The notes under the pieces were generated by a model. The model was not told where the DNA came from. It ran no database searches and saw nothing but the letters and a program-made list of their open reading frames with translations. Both the position numbers and the translations under genes were made by a program. From Streptomyces kaniharaensis (lineage in GTDB: Bacteria; Actinomycetota; Actinomycetes; Streptomycetales; Streptomycetaceae), in the NCBI RefSeq assembly GCF_009569385.1, contig NZ_WBOF01000004.1:208973-272972 (forward strand): DNA of 64,000 bases, given 5' to 3'. Positions 7,760-15,878 of this stretch are shown here, piece by piece; within the stretch, counting starts at the first letter, position 1; each line of letters starts with the position of its first letter.

Positions 7760-8833
7760 TCAGAAGCCCATCAGTCGAAGCCATCGGTCCATGGCCACGG
7801 CCACGATGTCTGCGACGGGGACCTTCCGCAGAGCCCTGTTGCTGACCTTGTACATGGCCAGGCGGTGAGGAAGCTGCAGCTCCAGGGGCACGGAAGCCTT
7901 AAGCTGCTCCCTCGTGATGAAGCGCTGCTGAAGTACGACCTCGGCGCGCGGGATCTCGGGGGAGGTGCCCGATCCGCGGTACTGATCCCAAGGCGCCTCG
8001 ATGTCGCTGAGATCGTTCACCGCTCCGCGAAGGAACCAGTCGAGACCAAGGGCGACGAGGTCGGCCGGCGGAATACTCCTTATGCGCGACACCACCCTGA
8101 GCTTCTCGAGGCGGAGCCCGATCTCGAGCGCCTCGGGGACGGAAGCGTTCAGGGGCTCCCGGTCGAAGTACCGCTGAGACAGAACCTCTTCTGCGCGCAC
8201 GAGATCCCCTGAGTCAGCCGGAATGGTGTAGGAGTCCCACTCCGAGGCCAACTGGGCGGCCCCGCGGTGAACCACGCCGTTCCCGCTCTGAACTCGTCGC
8301 TCTAGGCCGCGAGCCGGTGAGGCGTCGATCCGAGAGGCCGGAGCGTCAGCGACAGCGCCCTCACCGCTGGCCTCGGCTGCTCCGTGAGGCTCGGCAACAG
8401 CCTTCGGCCGCTGAACCGCAGGCTCAGGGGCCGTGTCAGCTGCTACGGGGAGTTCTGCGGGAGCGACTGCGGGCGCGGAGACGGGAGAATCCGCCACAGC
8501 CTCAGCAGATTCGGCCGACGTGCTCGACCCCACGGCCTCGACGACAGGGAGGGTTGTGTCCTCTTTGTCGCCGCTGCCCGCGGGCTTGTCAGCTGCTACG
8601 GGGAGTCCTGCGGGAGCGGAGGCCGGCGAATCCACCACAGCATCAGCAGCCGGGGCGGCCGCGTCTGCGCTGGGCAGTTGTGCTGCGCCTTCGTCAGAAG
8701 TCCCAGACTGACCGTCTTGCGCCTCGGCAGGCGGAGTGCTCTTGGGGTTACGCGGCGGGGGCGGCCCTGTGCGCTTGCGAGCGGCCTTCACTCCCCGGAG
8801 CTGCGCCATTCCGTTCGACGTCTCATCGGGCAT
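7760..8833 (-). CDS. ParB-like centromere-binding protein with two RHH units
   Basis: This 357-residue protein follows parA in the same operon. Its start codon lies inside the parA end (11-nt overlap), which couples their translation. The N-terminal 180 residues are Pro/Ala/Glu-rich and unstructured, with a repeated P-A-x-LPVAAD segment. Two copies of an RHH-like unit follow, at about residues 215-265 (DREPLNASVP) and 305-357 (TREQLKASVP). It lacks the ParB/Srx fold of chromosomal ParB. By position and DNA-binding fold I infer the centromere-binding adaptor of a type Ib-like partition system, with parS sites unknown. A tandem pair of RHH units in one chain could act as a built-in dimer. Confidence 0.75.
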   Translation of the reverse strand: MPDETSNGMAQLRGVKAARKRTGPPPPRNPKSTPPAEAQDGQSGTSDEGAAQLPSADAAAPAADAVVDSPASAPAGLPVAADKPAGSGDKEDTTLPVVEAVGSSTSAESAEAVADSPVSAPAVAPAELPVAADTAPEPAVQRPKAVAEPHGAAEASGEGAVADAPASRIDASPARGLERRVQSGNGVVHRGAAQLASEWDSYTIPADSGDLVRAEEVLSQRYFDREPLNASVPEALEIGLRLEKLRVVSRIRSIPPADLVALGLDWFLRGAVNDLSDIEAPWDQYRGSGTSPEIPRAEVVLQQRFITREQLKASVPLELQLPHRLAMYKVSNRALRKVPVADIVAVAMDRWLRLMGF

Positions 8834-9605
8834 AGTTCAACGCCGCCTTCGCTACCTCGCGGATCTGCTCCACGAAGGGCTCCTCCTTCTTGAAGATGGG
8901 CTCGGAGCAAATGGCCACGCGCTTCCTGCGCACCCCGATCCACTTGTAGTAGCTCACCATCGGCCCCACTGCGACCTGGTACTTCTTGGCCATGCTCTCA
9001 AGCTCGTTGATCAGCTGCTCCGACGGAGCGCCATCGACCATGTAAGGGACCAGGAGAAGCGGGTAGTCACTTGCCTCCTCAAGCAGCTGCTCGAGGGATC
9101 GCATCTCGCGGACCTTGAGCACCACGGGGGTAAGGACGACGTTGGCAGCTGCCATCGCACCATAGGTGGAAGGGCATGCATCAGGATGCGTGTCCACGAC
9201 CAGCCGTCGCTTCAGCTCCTTCGACCAGCGCAGGAGGTCATCAGCCACCTTCTCAGCCGACGGCTCGTTCTCGCCGAAGGTCGTGTGCCCCGGAATCAAG
9301 TCAGGCTTGCGGTCACCACCGCGAAGGGGGACAGGCACCTTGCCGGACTCGAAGGCTTCGAGGAGCGGGGCGCCCTGGCGCTCCTCCTCCCGATAGCCCC
9401 ACCCGGCAGTGAGGCCGCCCTTGGACCAGTCCAAGTCAACGGCGACTGCGTCGAGTTCTTGTGCCACTTCCTCGGCGAGCGTGGTCTTGCCGATACCCCC
9501 CTTGTACCCGAGGGACGCGACGACGTACGGCTCCTGCTCAGGGAACGGCTTCAGCTGACGGCCGATCACTTCGGAGGCCGACTGAACCAGTACTTCGCTG
9601 CTCAC
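8823..9605 (-). CDS. parA: ParA family partition ATPase
   Basis: This 260-residue protein has the deviant Walker A motif of ParA/MinD ATPases, YKGGIGKTT, with K34 as the signature lysine and K40 in the GKT. It also has VAVDLDWSKGGL (A' motif) and LVVDTHPD (Walker B region). ParA proteins bind DNA non-specifically when ATP-bound and move plasmid copies apart with the centromere-binding partner. I chose GTG 9605 because GGAGG lies 7 nt upstream. The ATG at 9656 would add 17 residues without such a site. The gene overlaps its partner at 8823-8833. It lacks an N-terminal HTH, so autoregulation probably falls to the RHH partner. Confidence 0.92.
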   Translation of the reverse strand: MSSEVLVQSASEVIGRQLKPFPEQEPYVVASLGYKGGIGKTTLAEEVAQELDAVAVDLDWSKGGLTAGWGYREEERQGAPLLEAFESGKVPVPLRGGDRKPDLIPGHTTFGENEPSAEKVADDLLRWSKELKRRLVVDTHPDACPSTYGAMAAANVVLTPVVLKVREMRSLEQLLEEASDYPLLLVPYMVDGAPSEQLINELESMAKKYQVAVGPMVSYYKWIGVRRKRVAICSEPIFKKEEPFVEQIREVAKAALNYAR

Positions 9606-9690
9606 GTGCGAGCCTCCGAACGATCGGTATTCTGGGACTTCACGGCTTCTCTGCATTCCTCGGTCTTGTAGGGGGTCGTTTGTTTGCCGG

Positions 9691-9755
9691 GATCCGCCGG
9701 GGCCTCCCCCCGGCGGATCACTGGATCTCGGGGCTGAGCTAGAGCGTGAACGCTC
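9691..9755. promoter_or_regulatory. Hairpin and palindrome upstream of parA, possible parS/operator
   Basis: GATCCGCCGGGG-N5-CCCCGGCGGATC (9691-9719) and GAGCGT-GA-ACGCTC (9742-9755) lie 86-150 bp before the parA start. They also follow the toxin gene. Neither is followed by a T-run, so protein binding sites (parS or operator) are as likely as a terminator. Confidence 0.4.
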
Positions 9756-9791
9756 GGTTGCTGCTGGCTCGGGAGGCGTGGGGGCGGGAGT

Positions 9792-10163
9792 TCAGGTCGC
9801 GGTCCACGCCTTGATAGCGGAGTGGACATCGTCGACGCTCGCGTCGCCTTCTGCCACCCGTACTGCCAATTCAGCCCAGTCCGAAGGCCGGGCCCTGCAC
9901 TCAACGCCGTGGTACTGCAACAGATCCAGCGAGGCCGCGATGGCAAAGAGAGCGTTGGAGAACTCCAGCATCGGCAGTCGCAGGAGCGTATGGAACAGTG
10001 AGGCAGCCTGCCCCACCGGGCCCACGTAGACGGGGGATTCGGCGATGTTTGCCTCGCAGCGAGCGATTGAAGCCGCCGCTACTCCCCAGTCGGCAATGGC
10101 AGGGTTTCCGGGGATCTGCTGCGCCACCGCGGAGAGATGCCCGACGGTCAACCGTTCGCTCAC
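9792..10163 (-). CDS. Putative toxin, Doc/Fic-like with degenerate active site
   Basis: This 123-residue protein starts with GTG 10163, overlapping the antitoxin stop (GTGA). The order of a small RHH protein followed by a coupled partner of about 120 residues is typical of type II toxin-antitoxin modules. Its helical pattern, with ASLFHTLLRLPMLEFSNALFAIAASLDLL near residue 60, resembles the Doc stretch around HPFxDGNKRTA. The motif residues are mostly replaced: His to Leu, Gly to Ser, Lys/Arg to Ala/Leu, with the Asn kept. It may be a diverged Doc-like toxin that uses other residues, an inactive Fic fold, or an unrelated toxin. The module call is firmer than the fold call. Confidence 0.55.
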   Translation of the reverse strand: MSERLTVGHLSAVAQQIPGNPAIADWGVAAASIARCEANIAESPVYVGPVGQAASLFHTLLRLPMLEFSNALFAIAASLDLLQYHGVECRARPSDWAELAVRVAEGDASVDDVHSAIKAWTAT

Positions 10164-10420
10164 GCGGCCGCTTCTCGCTCGGGCTTCGGGGGGCGGTCGA
10201 TCTTCGCGCTCAACGGGCCGAGGATCTCGGACGCCTTGGGGTCGGCCTCTAGCCACTCCAGCACCGCCCTGGTTGGTGCTGCGAAGCGATCAGCATCATG
10301 ATTCACCTCCGCCATCACTGTCCGGTGAAGGTACGCGTTCACTGACAGTCCAAGGTCTGCTGCACGCCTGGAGATGCGCGCCGCATCCTCTTCCGGGACG
10401 CGCAAGGTCATGCTCTTCAT
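10160..10420 (-). CDS. RHH (CopG/Arc-like) antitoxin
   Basis: This is an 86-residue protein. The N-terminal half, SMTLRVPEEDAARISRRAAD then LSVNAYLHRTVMAE, is a textbook ribbon-helix-helix: a strand that enters the DNA groove and two helices. The C-terminal half (about residues 45-86) is extended and charged, as expected of the toxin-binding tail. It is coupled by a GTGA overlap to the toxin gene. ATG 10420 lies inside the candidate operator, so the message may be leaderless or have a very short leader. Role: neutralise the toxin and repress the module, helping plasmid maintenance. Confidence 0.75.
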   Translation of the reverse strand: MKSMTLRVPEEDAARISRRAADLGLSVNAYLHRTVMAEVNHDADRFAAPTRAVLEWLEADPKASEILGPLSAKIDRPPKPEREAAA

Positions 10421-10445
10421 GACTGCAATGCTATCAATGCAGTCA
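10420..10445 (-). promoter_or_regulatory. Operator of the toxin-antitoxin module
   Basis: TGACTGCA-N10-TGCAGTCA touches the antitoxin start codon, and inside it CAATG occurs twice. A -10-like TAGCAT on the minus strand lies 7 nt from the ATG. This fits repression by the RHH antitoxin. Confidence 0.55.
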
Positions 10446-10619
10446 CTCTTGACCTCACACTGGCCTGCCTCGTCGGCGTGTCACGACATGCCAGCGAGGC
10501 AGGCATCAGGACATGGCACGCATGGTGCGGGAGCGATCAGTGTGCGAGGCAGCCGGTTGGAAGCGGGAGTGCTGAGGGCTGACCGGACCCGAGGCTGGAT
10601 AGACAGGCGGAAGCCAGAT

Positions 10620-11348
10620 CTACATGCCCACTGAGAAGACGACGACGGCGCCGGCCACCATGTACGGGCCGAAGGCCAAACGGCTCTTCGCTGATGCGCG
10701 CCCGGTCAGGATCAGTGCGAGCCCGGCGACCGCGGCCAGGGCGAACCCGGCGAAGGTGCCCCAGAGTACGGAGGTCCAACTTGACCAGCCGAGGAGTGCG
10801 CCGACGGCGGGGGCGAGTTTGACGTCGCCCATGCCCATCCCGGCGACGATGAGGGCCGAGTAGGCGGCGGTGACCACCGCCGCCGCGGTGAGGGCGCGCC
10901 AGATGCTGCCGGGCTCTCCAGCCAGTGCGGCTCCGCCGAGCAGCAGGAAGGTGCCGGCGGACGCGGGCAGGGTGAGGATGTCGGGGAGGCGGTGGACCTT
11001 GAGGTCGATGACCGTCAGCGCGGCTCCGCAGGCGAGGAGCCAGTACTGCGCGGCGCCGGCCCAGCCGCTTGCTCCGGCGGCGGCGACGGCCGCGAAGGAC
11101 GCCCCGGTGAGCAGTTCGGGCAGGCCGGCGGCCGGGCCGGTCTTCGAGCCGCAGGTGGGGCAGCGCCCCTTGGTCGCCTGCAGTCGGCCGCGGAGTCCGG
11201 GGGAGGGGTAGCCGGTGGCGCAGGAGGGGCACGCGGTCCGGTTCGGCTCGCCCCGAGGTACGGCGCGGGCGAAGATCAGCGGCCGGGCCGCTGCGCCCGC
11301 TGCGAGGCCGGCGAGGAGCGCGACGACGACGGTGACCATGGGCGGCAT
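10620..11348 (-). CDS. Prepilin peptidase (A24 family) membrane protein
   Basis: This 242-residue protein is polytopic. It has two CxxC pairs near residues 38-63 (CPSC, CPTC), as in the zinc-binding loop of PilD/GspO-type enzymes. The two catalytic aspartates are seen in VIDLKVHRLPD and GMGMGDVKL, the A24 aspartyl-protease motifs. These enzymes cleave the leader of type IV pilin-like proteins on the cytoplasmic side of the membrane. The start is ATG 11348 with GGAG 7 nt upstream. The longer frame to 11522 is rejected. No pilin, Tad or type II secretion genes are visible in the window, so its substrates must be elsewhere. It is divergent from the SpdB-like gene. Confidence 0.85.
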   Translation of the reverse strand: MPPMVTVVVALLAGLAAGAAARPLIFARAVPRGEPNRTACPSCATGYPSPGLRGRLQATKGRCPTCGSKTGPAAGLPELLTGASFAAVAAAGASGWAGAAQYWLLACGAALTVIDLKVHRLPDILTLPASAGTFLLLGGAALAGEPGSIWRALTAAAVVTAAYSALIVAGMGMGDVKLAPAVGALLGWSSWTSVLWGTFAGFALAAVAGLALILTGRASAKSRLAFGPYMVAGAVVVFSVGM

Positions 11349-11658
11349 CGAGGCTCTCCAGGCGATCGGGGACGGTGAATCCAGCCAGCTGGTAGGCAGG
11401 TCTACTGAAGCGTAACGAAGGCGCCGAGCGGGCCTGCAGGCGGGCAAGATCGTGATCTTCAGTACAAATCGGCAGGTGGAACGGGGTAACGTGAGAAAAA
11501 GGGGGTGGTTCGTCGACCTCATCCCTCGTACCGTTCAAAGCCACCGGGGTGGCCTGAATGCGATGGGAGGTCGATCCGTGTCACACCCGAGGCGTTGATC
11601 GCACCTCTATGTGCGATGCGCGCCTGCGCACGGACTCGACGAGAGGGAAGTACGACCA
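11349..11658. other. Divergent promoter region
   Basis: These 310 bases separate the prepilin peptidase and SpdB-like genes. I see AAGATC-GT-GATCTT at 11446-11459 and an 8-bp inverted pair TACTGAAG (11403-11410)/CTTCAGTA (11457-11464). These may be operators of the divergent promoters. No gene is supported here. Confidence 0.45.
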
Positions 11659-13350
11659 ATGACCGCTGGGTCGAGCAGCACCGTCCTCCTGCCGTCCATA
11701 CCGCCCGCCCCCGCCCCGGCGCGTGCCCGAGTGAAGTGGACGCGGGGACGCAAGGCGCTGTTCGGCGCGATAGGGGCGGGGTCGATCGCGATCGCGACGG
11801 CCGGCTTCGTCGGCTCCTACACGGCGGTGCGGGCCCTGGCCGAGGAGAAAGGTTTCGGCTCGTTCGCCCCGGCGTTCCCCCTCGCGGTCGACCTGGGGAT
11901 CGCGGTCCTGCTCGCCCTGGACCTGGCCCTCACCTCGGTCAACCTGAAGTACCCCCTGCTGCGATACATAGCCTGGCTGCTCACCGCGGCGACCATCTTC
12001 TTCAACGCGGCGTCCTCCTGGCCCGACGTCCTCGGCTCCGCGATGCACGCGACGATCCCGGTCCTGTTCATCGCCGTCACCGAAGCGATGCGCAACGCGA
12101 TCGCGAAGGCGACGGATCTCGAGCTCGACCAGCACATGGACTCCATCCGGCTGTCCCGCTGGTTCCTGCAGCCGGTGGCGACCTTCTCCATCTGGCGGGA
12201 CATGAAGCTCTGGGAGATCCGGTCGTACGCCCTGGCTCTGGAGCGCTACCAGGAGAAGATGCTGCTGCGGCAGGACTTGCGGGCGAAGTACGGGCGGGGC
12301 TGGCGGCGGAAGGCGACCTCCGCCGAACTGCGGCCGCTGCGCCAGGCCCGGCTCGGCATCGCGATCGACCGGAGCACGGTCGACATCACGGCACAGGCTG
12401 AGCCGCAGCTTGATGAGGTGCCCGGCCCGGCGGCGGTCGAAGCGGCACCACCGGCCCCGCCCGCGCCCATTGTGCAGGCGCCTGCCGCGGTTCCGCCGGT
12501 GAATGTGCCCGCGGCCGCCCCGCCTGCCGCGGTTCCGCCGGTGAATGTGCCCGCGGCCGCCCCGCCTGCCGCGGTTCCGCCGGTGAATGTGCCCGCGGCC
12601 GCCCCGCCTGCCGCGGTTCCGCCGGTGAACGTGCCCGCTGCCGTCCCGGCCGCTGCCGTCCCGGCCGTTGCCGTCCCGGCCGTTGCCGTCCCGGCCGCGA
12701 CGGCCCCGGCGATGAACGTGCCTGCTGCCGTCCCTCCCGCGCTGCCGGTGAACGTGCCTGTTGCCGTCCCTCCCGCGCCGGCTCCCGTCCCGGCCGCTTC
12801 GTCGGCCGCCGCTCCCGCGGTCCCGGCGCCCGCCCGGACGGTGGGCGACCCGCAGGGGGCCGAGGGACACGCCCCGGCGGGAGCGCCCGAGGAGCCCGGT
12901 GCAGGCCAGGAGCAGGTGCCGGATCCCGAGCCGGAAGACGGGCAGCAGCGCGGCGAGGCCCCGCACGCTCCGGAGCCGGAGGGTGAACCGGCCCCGGAGC
13001 CGGGTGAGGCGAAGGACGAGGACGGCGACGAGGAGGATGACGAGGCGGCCGACACCGGAGCGGAGGAGCCCAAGGTCAACCTCGGCGTCGCCCCGCCCGG
13101 TGAGACGAAGGTCCAGCGGGCCGAGCGGATCTACCTGGCACATCAGGAGGCGGGAGTGGAGCTGACCAAGCCCAACCTCGCCCGGTGGGCTGGCTACCAG
13201 CAGGAGGGCTCGGGCCGCACCCAGTACAACAAGCTGGAGAAGAAGCACGGGCCCATCGTGGTCCGCGAGGGAGCAGACCAGCTGGACCTGGACTGGCGGG
13301 ACCCCGCGGCGTCCGGCGAGGGCCTGCGGTCGGCCGCGCCGGTGAGCTGA
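11659..13350 (+). CDS. DUF2637/SpdB-like membrane protein with Pro/Ala repeat linker
   Basis: This 563-residue protein has four hydrophobic segments in its first 150 residues, for example GSIAIATAGFVGSYTAV and DLGIAVLLALDLALTS. A short basic domain follows. Membrane proteins of this kind (DUF2637, SpdB-like) occur on Streptomyces conjugative elements, where Spd proteins help plasmids spread within the mycelium. A Pro/Ala/Val linker of about 150 residues carries a 14-residue repeat (PAAVPPVNVPAAAP), then an acidic stretch. The last 90 residues (PGETKVQRAERIYLAHQEAG...) look like a small helical DNA-binding domain. I chose ATG 11659 over an upstream frame start because GGGAAG precedes it. Role in conjugation is inferred. 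Confidence 0.75.
   Translation: MTAGSSSTVLLPSIPPAPAPARARVKWTRGRKALFGAIGAGSIAIATAGFVGSYTAVRALAEEKGFGSFAPAFPLAVDLGIAVLLALDLALTSVNLKYPLLRYIAWLLTAATIFFNAASSWPDVLGSAMHATIPVLFIAVTEAMRNAIAKATDLELDQHMDSIRLSRWFLQPVATFSIWRDMKLWEIRSYALALERYQEKMLLRQDLRAKYGRGWRRKATSAELRPLRQARLGIAIDRSTVDITAQAEPQLDEVPGPAAVEAAPPAPPAPIVQAPAAVPPVNVPAAAPPAAVPPVNVPAAAPPAAVPPVNVPAAAPPAAVPPVNVPAAVPAAAVPAVAVPAVAVPAATAPAMNVPAAVPPALPVNVPVAVPPAPAPVPAASSAAAPAVPAPARTVGDPQGAEGHAPAGAPEEPGAGQEQVPDPEPEDGQQRGEAPHAPEPEGEPAPEPGEAKDEDGDEEDDEAADTGAEEPKVNLGVAPPGETKVQRAERIYLAHQEAGVELTKPNLARWAGYQQEGSGRTQYNKLEKKHGPIVVREGADQLDLDWRDPAASGEGLRSAAPVS
12481..12648 (+). repeat. Four tandem 42-bp repeats inside the SpdB-like gene
   Basis: Units start at 12481, 12523, 12565 and 12607. 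The first three are identical or nearly so and the fourth has diverged. They encode the 14-residue Pro/Val/Ala linker repeat, so copy number may vary between strains. Confidence 0.85.
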
Positions 13351-13587
13351 GCTCGCGGGAGGCTGGCGCCCGAGCCCGCCCCTCTCCGGGCCGCGAACCG
13401 CGCGTCCGGAGCGGACAGCGGTCGCGGATCATGATGCATCCCCGACGAGCGGAGAGGCGGGCTGGTCTCGACGGCCCGCCCGCCTGGAGAGTGGCCATCA
13501 AGGCCCGGACCACCGCCCATCTCCTCCCGCCGGGGCACCGGCGGCCGGGCGGCAACGCAGGCTCGGACGCCGCGGTTCACTGGAGGC

Positions 13588-14538
13588 ATGGCGGATTACA
13601 GCGCTAGCCCCGCAAAACGGGGCCGCCGGACGAAAGCCCAGGTCGAGGCCCTGCGGCTGGCGATCTGCGCGATCACGGAAGAGGCGCGGCCGTGCAGCGT
13701 CCGCCACGTGTACTACCTCGGCGTCGGACTCCTCTGGGACAAGGACACCGGCCACTCCCGCAAGAACTACTCGCTGGTCGTCCGCGAGCTGGGCCACCTT
13801 CGCGAGACCGGCCGGATGCCCTGGGAGTGGATCACCGACGGGACCCGCATGGCCCGGCAGGAGACGCAGTACGACACCCTCGACGACGCCCTCCAGCGCC
13901 ACGCGGAGAGCTACCGGCGCAATCTGTGGGCCTCCCAGCGCCGCCGCGTCGAGGTATGGGTCGAGAGCGACTCGGTCGGCGGCGTGGTCGAGCCGGTCAC
14001 CTCGGCGTGGGGCGTGGGCCTGTACTCCTGCCGGGGCCAGTCCAGCAAGACTTTCGTCTGGGAGGCCGCGCAGCAGTACGCACGGCAGGGCAAACCGGTG
14101 ACCGTGATCTTCTGTGGTGACTGGGACCCCACGGGCAGGTGTGTACCTCGTTCCGTGGCCGAGCGGATGCAGCGCTACGGCAACGGCGAACTCGACCTCG
14201 ACTTCCGGCAGATCGCCATCACCGCGGACGACGTCCGCTCCGGCCGCCTCGCCACCCACGACGTCAACACCCGCGACGTCAACTACGCCCGCTACCGCGA
14301 GGAGTGCCTGCGCGAGGGCCTCGACCCGACCATCTCGGTCGAGGTCGAGGCCCTGCGCCCCGGGTTGCTGCGGGAGCGGCTCTCCGAGGAGATCGAGGGC
14401 CTGGTGGACGACACCCGCCGGTGGAATATCGAGTCCAGGGCCGAGGAAGCCGACCGGGAGCTGCTGCGAGCCCTGCAAGGGGTGGCGAGGAGGATCGTCC
14501 GAGGGGAGCCGGCCGTCGAAGACGACCGAGACGAGTAG
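13588..14538 (+). CDS. Stand-alone TOPRIM protein related to Spo11/topoisomerase VI subunit A
   Basis: This 316-residue protein pairs two hallmarks of the TopoVI-A/Spo11 fold. An N-terminal helical domain carries VRHVYY, with candidate catalytic tyrosines Y42/Y43. A C-terminal TOPRIM domain has the acidic residue E126 (VWVESDS) and the pair D178-x-D180 (GDWDPTG). Type IIB topoisomerases use the Tyr and TOPRIM to break both strands and need an ATPase B subunit. No B subunit (GHKL) gene is near. Lone A-like proteins called Mini-A have been described on mobile elements, and this fits that class. The GGAGG is unusually close to ATG 13588, so the start may be slightly off. Possible roles: DNA processing, plasmid resolution or transfer. 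Confidence 0.75.
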   Translation: MADYSASPAKRGRRTKAQVEALRLAICAITEEARPCSVRHVYYLGVGLLWDKDTGHSRKNYSLVVRELGHLRETGRMPWEWITDGTRMARQETQYDTLDDALQRHAESYRRNLWASQRRRVEVWVESDSVGGVVEPVTSAWGVGLYSCRGQSSKTFVWEAAQQYARQGKPVTVIFCGDWDPTGRCVPRSVAERMQRYGNGELDLDFRQIAITADDVRSGRLATHDVNTRDVNYARYREECLREGLDPTISVEVEALRPGLLRERLSEEIEGLVDDTRRWNIESRAEEADRELLRALQGVARRIVRGEPAVEDDRDE

Positions 14539-14592
14539 CCCCCGAGGGGCGGTAGCCCGACGGGAGCCCGGGCGGCCTGAGCCGCGGACGGG

Positions 14593-15813
14593 TCAGCTCA
14601 TCAGGGCGGTGGCCTCGTCCAGGCGCTTTTGCAGCGCCGCCGCGCTGTTCGTCAGCTTGTCCTGCTCGGCCCGGAGCCTGGCGAGGGCCTGCCACTCGGC
14701 GTGGCTGCGGTCCGCGGCCCGGGCGTACGCGGCGGCACGGCGCAGGAGAGCGATGTCGGGCCGCCGGGTGTAGCAGACGGCCAGGGCGCGGACCACGGCC
14801 CACCAGAGGTGGTTGGTGGCCACCGGGACGGGCAGGGCGGTGGTGGGGTCGGCCCGGGAGGCACGGGGGAGCGTGGGTGGGAAGGACGGGGTGATGGGCG
14901 TCGTGCTGGAGTGGCTCCAGCCCCCGCGCAGCCGGATGCCGTTGACAACCGGCTCGTCGCCGCGGTCGTCGTCGGCGCCGGTGCCGTACTGCACGCTGAC
15001 GCCGGTGGGGACGGGGTCGGTGCTGTACAGGTACGGGCCGACGACGACGCTGCCGGCCAGCCGAGGCCCGTCGACCCGGTAGGTGACGGTGCCGGGCGGC
15101 TGGTCGACCGCGGTCTCCCGCACCAGCGCCGCGCCGAGCGCCTGGCCGTGCTCGTCGGTGTAGACGAGCCGCGTGACGCCGGCCGGCGGATCGGGTGGCG
15201 GCGGGGGAGCGGCGGCCAGCTCGTCCAGGCGCAACAGGCGGTCCTGGCTCAGGCGCAACTGTTCTCGGACGGCGTGGAGGTCGGCTTCGGCTGCGGCCAG
15301 GGCGGTGCGGGCCGCGCGGACGGCGGTGGGGGCTGCGCGGCGTGCGGCGGTCAGCACCAGGTCGCTGCGGTCGTCACGGGCCTGCCAGTGCTGGAGGACG
15401 GCCACGACGGCTTCCTCCAGGAGGTCTGCCGCGCGGTCGGGTACCCGCCTGGTCGCGTGGTGCTCGCCGAGGACGACGGCCTCCGCGAGGACGGCGCGGG
15501 GGTCCGGGAGGCGGTCGGGGGCGAGGCAGGTCGCGGTTCCGTGCACGCGCACGCGGTGGACGACCGGCTCGTCCGGGCGCGGCCGGTACGGGCGCACCGG
15601 TGGTTCGCCGTCGCCGAAGCTGACCCGTACGCCGGCGGGAAGGAGTTCGTCGGCGACGGTGTGCGGGCGGACCAGGAGGACTCCGCGAAGGTGGCGGGTG
15701 TGGACGGCGTAGCGCGCGGTTCCGGTCTGCGGGGAGGCGGTGGCCGACACGGACAGGACACCGCCGCGGGGGAGGGGGAGCGTAATCTCTTCGGGCTCGG
15801 CCGGGGGAGGCAC
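14593..15813 (-). CDS. Hypothetical protein with central coiled coil
   Basis: This 406-residue protein has no recognised family. A beta-rich N-terminal part (residues 1-110) and a similar middle part (about 220-320) both contain short R-V-x-V/Y-R-V-like strands and the phrase GDEPVV/DEPVVHRV, suggesting an internal duplication. Heptad-like Ala/Arg/Glu helices occur around residues 150-215 and at the C-terminus (WQALARLRAEQDKLTNSAAALQKRLDEA). GTG 15813 is chosen because GGAG lies 7 nt upstream. Upstream is a 54-residue gene with its own conserved-type promoter, so the two form an operon driven from 16.1 kb. Confidence 0.65.
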   Translation of the reverse strand: MPPPAEPEEITLPLPRGGVLSVSATASPQTGTARYAVHTRHLRGVLLVRPHTVADELLPAGVRVSFGDGEPPVRPYRPRPDEPVVHRVRVHGTATCLAPDRLPDPRAVLAEAVVLGEHHATRRVPDRAADLLEEAVVAVLQHWQARDDRSDLVLTAARRAAPTAVRAARTALAAAEADLHAVREQLRLSQDRLLRLDELAAAPPPPPDPPAGVTRLVYTDEHGQALGAALVRETAVDQPPGTVTYRVDGPRLAGSVVVGPYLYSTDPVPTGVSVQYGTGADDDRGDEPVVNGIRLRGGWSHSSTTPITPSFPPTLPRASRADPTTALPVPVATNHLWWAVVRALAVCYTRRPDIALLRRAAAYARAADRSHAEWQALARLRAEQDKLTNSAAALQKRLDEATALMS

Positions 15814-15878
15814 AGGTGATCTCCGGGAGGGGTCGGGGCCGTGGCCGGAAGCGGCCTGGGCCCGGATCGGGGTGAGGC

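Noticed and set aside
7619..7784. Upstream extension of the RHH gene to 7784
   Set aside because: It would run through an 18-bp terminator hairpin and the operator dyads; ATG 7619 has a good ribosome site.
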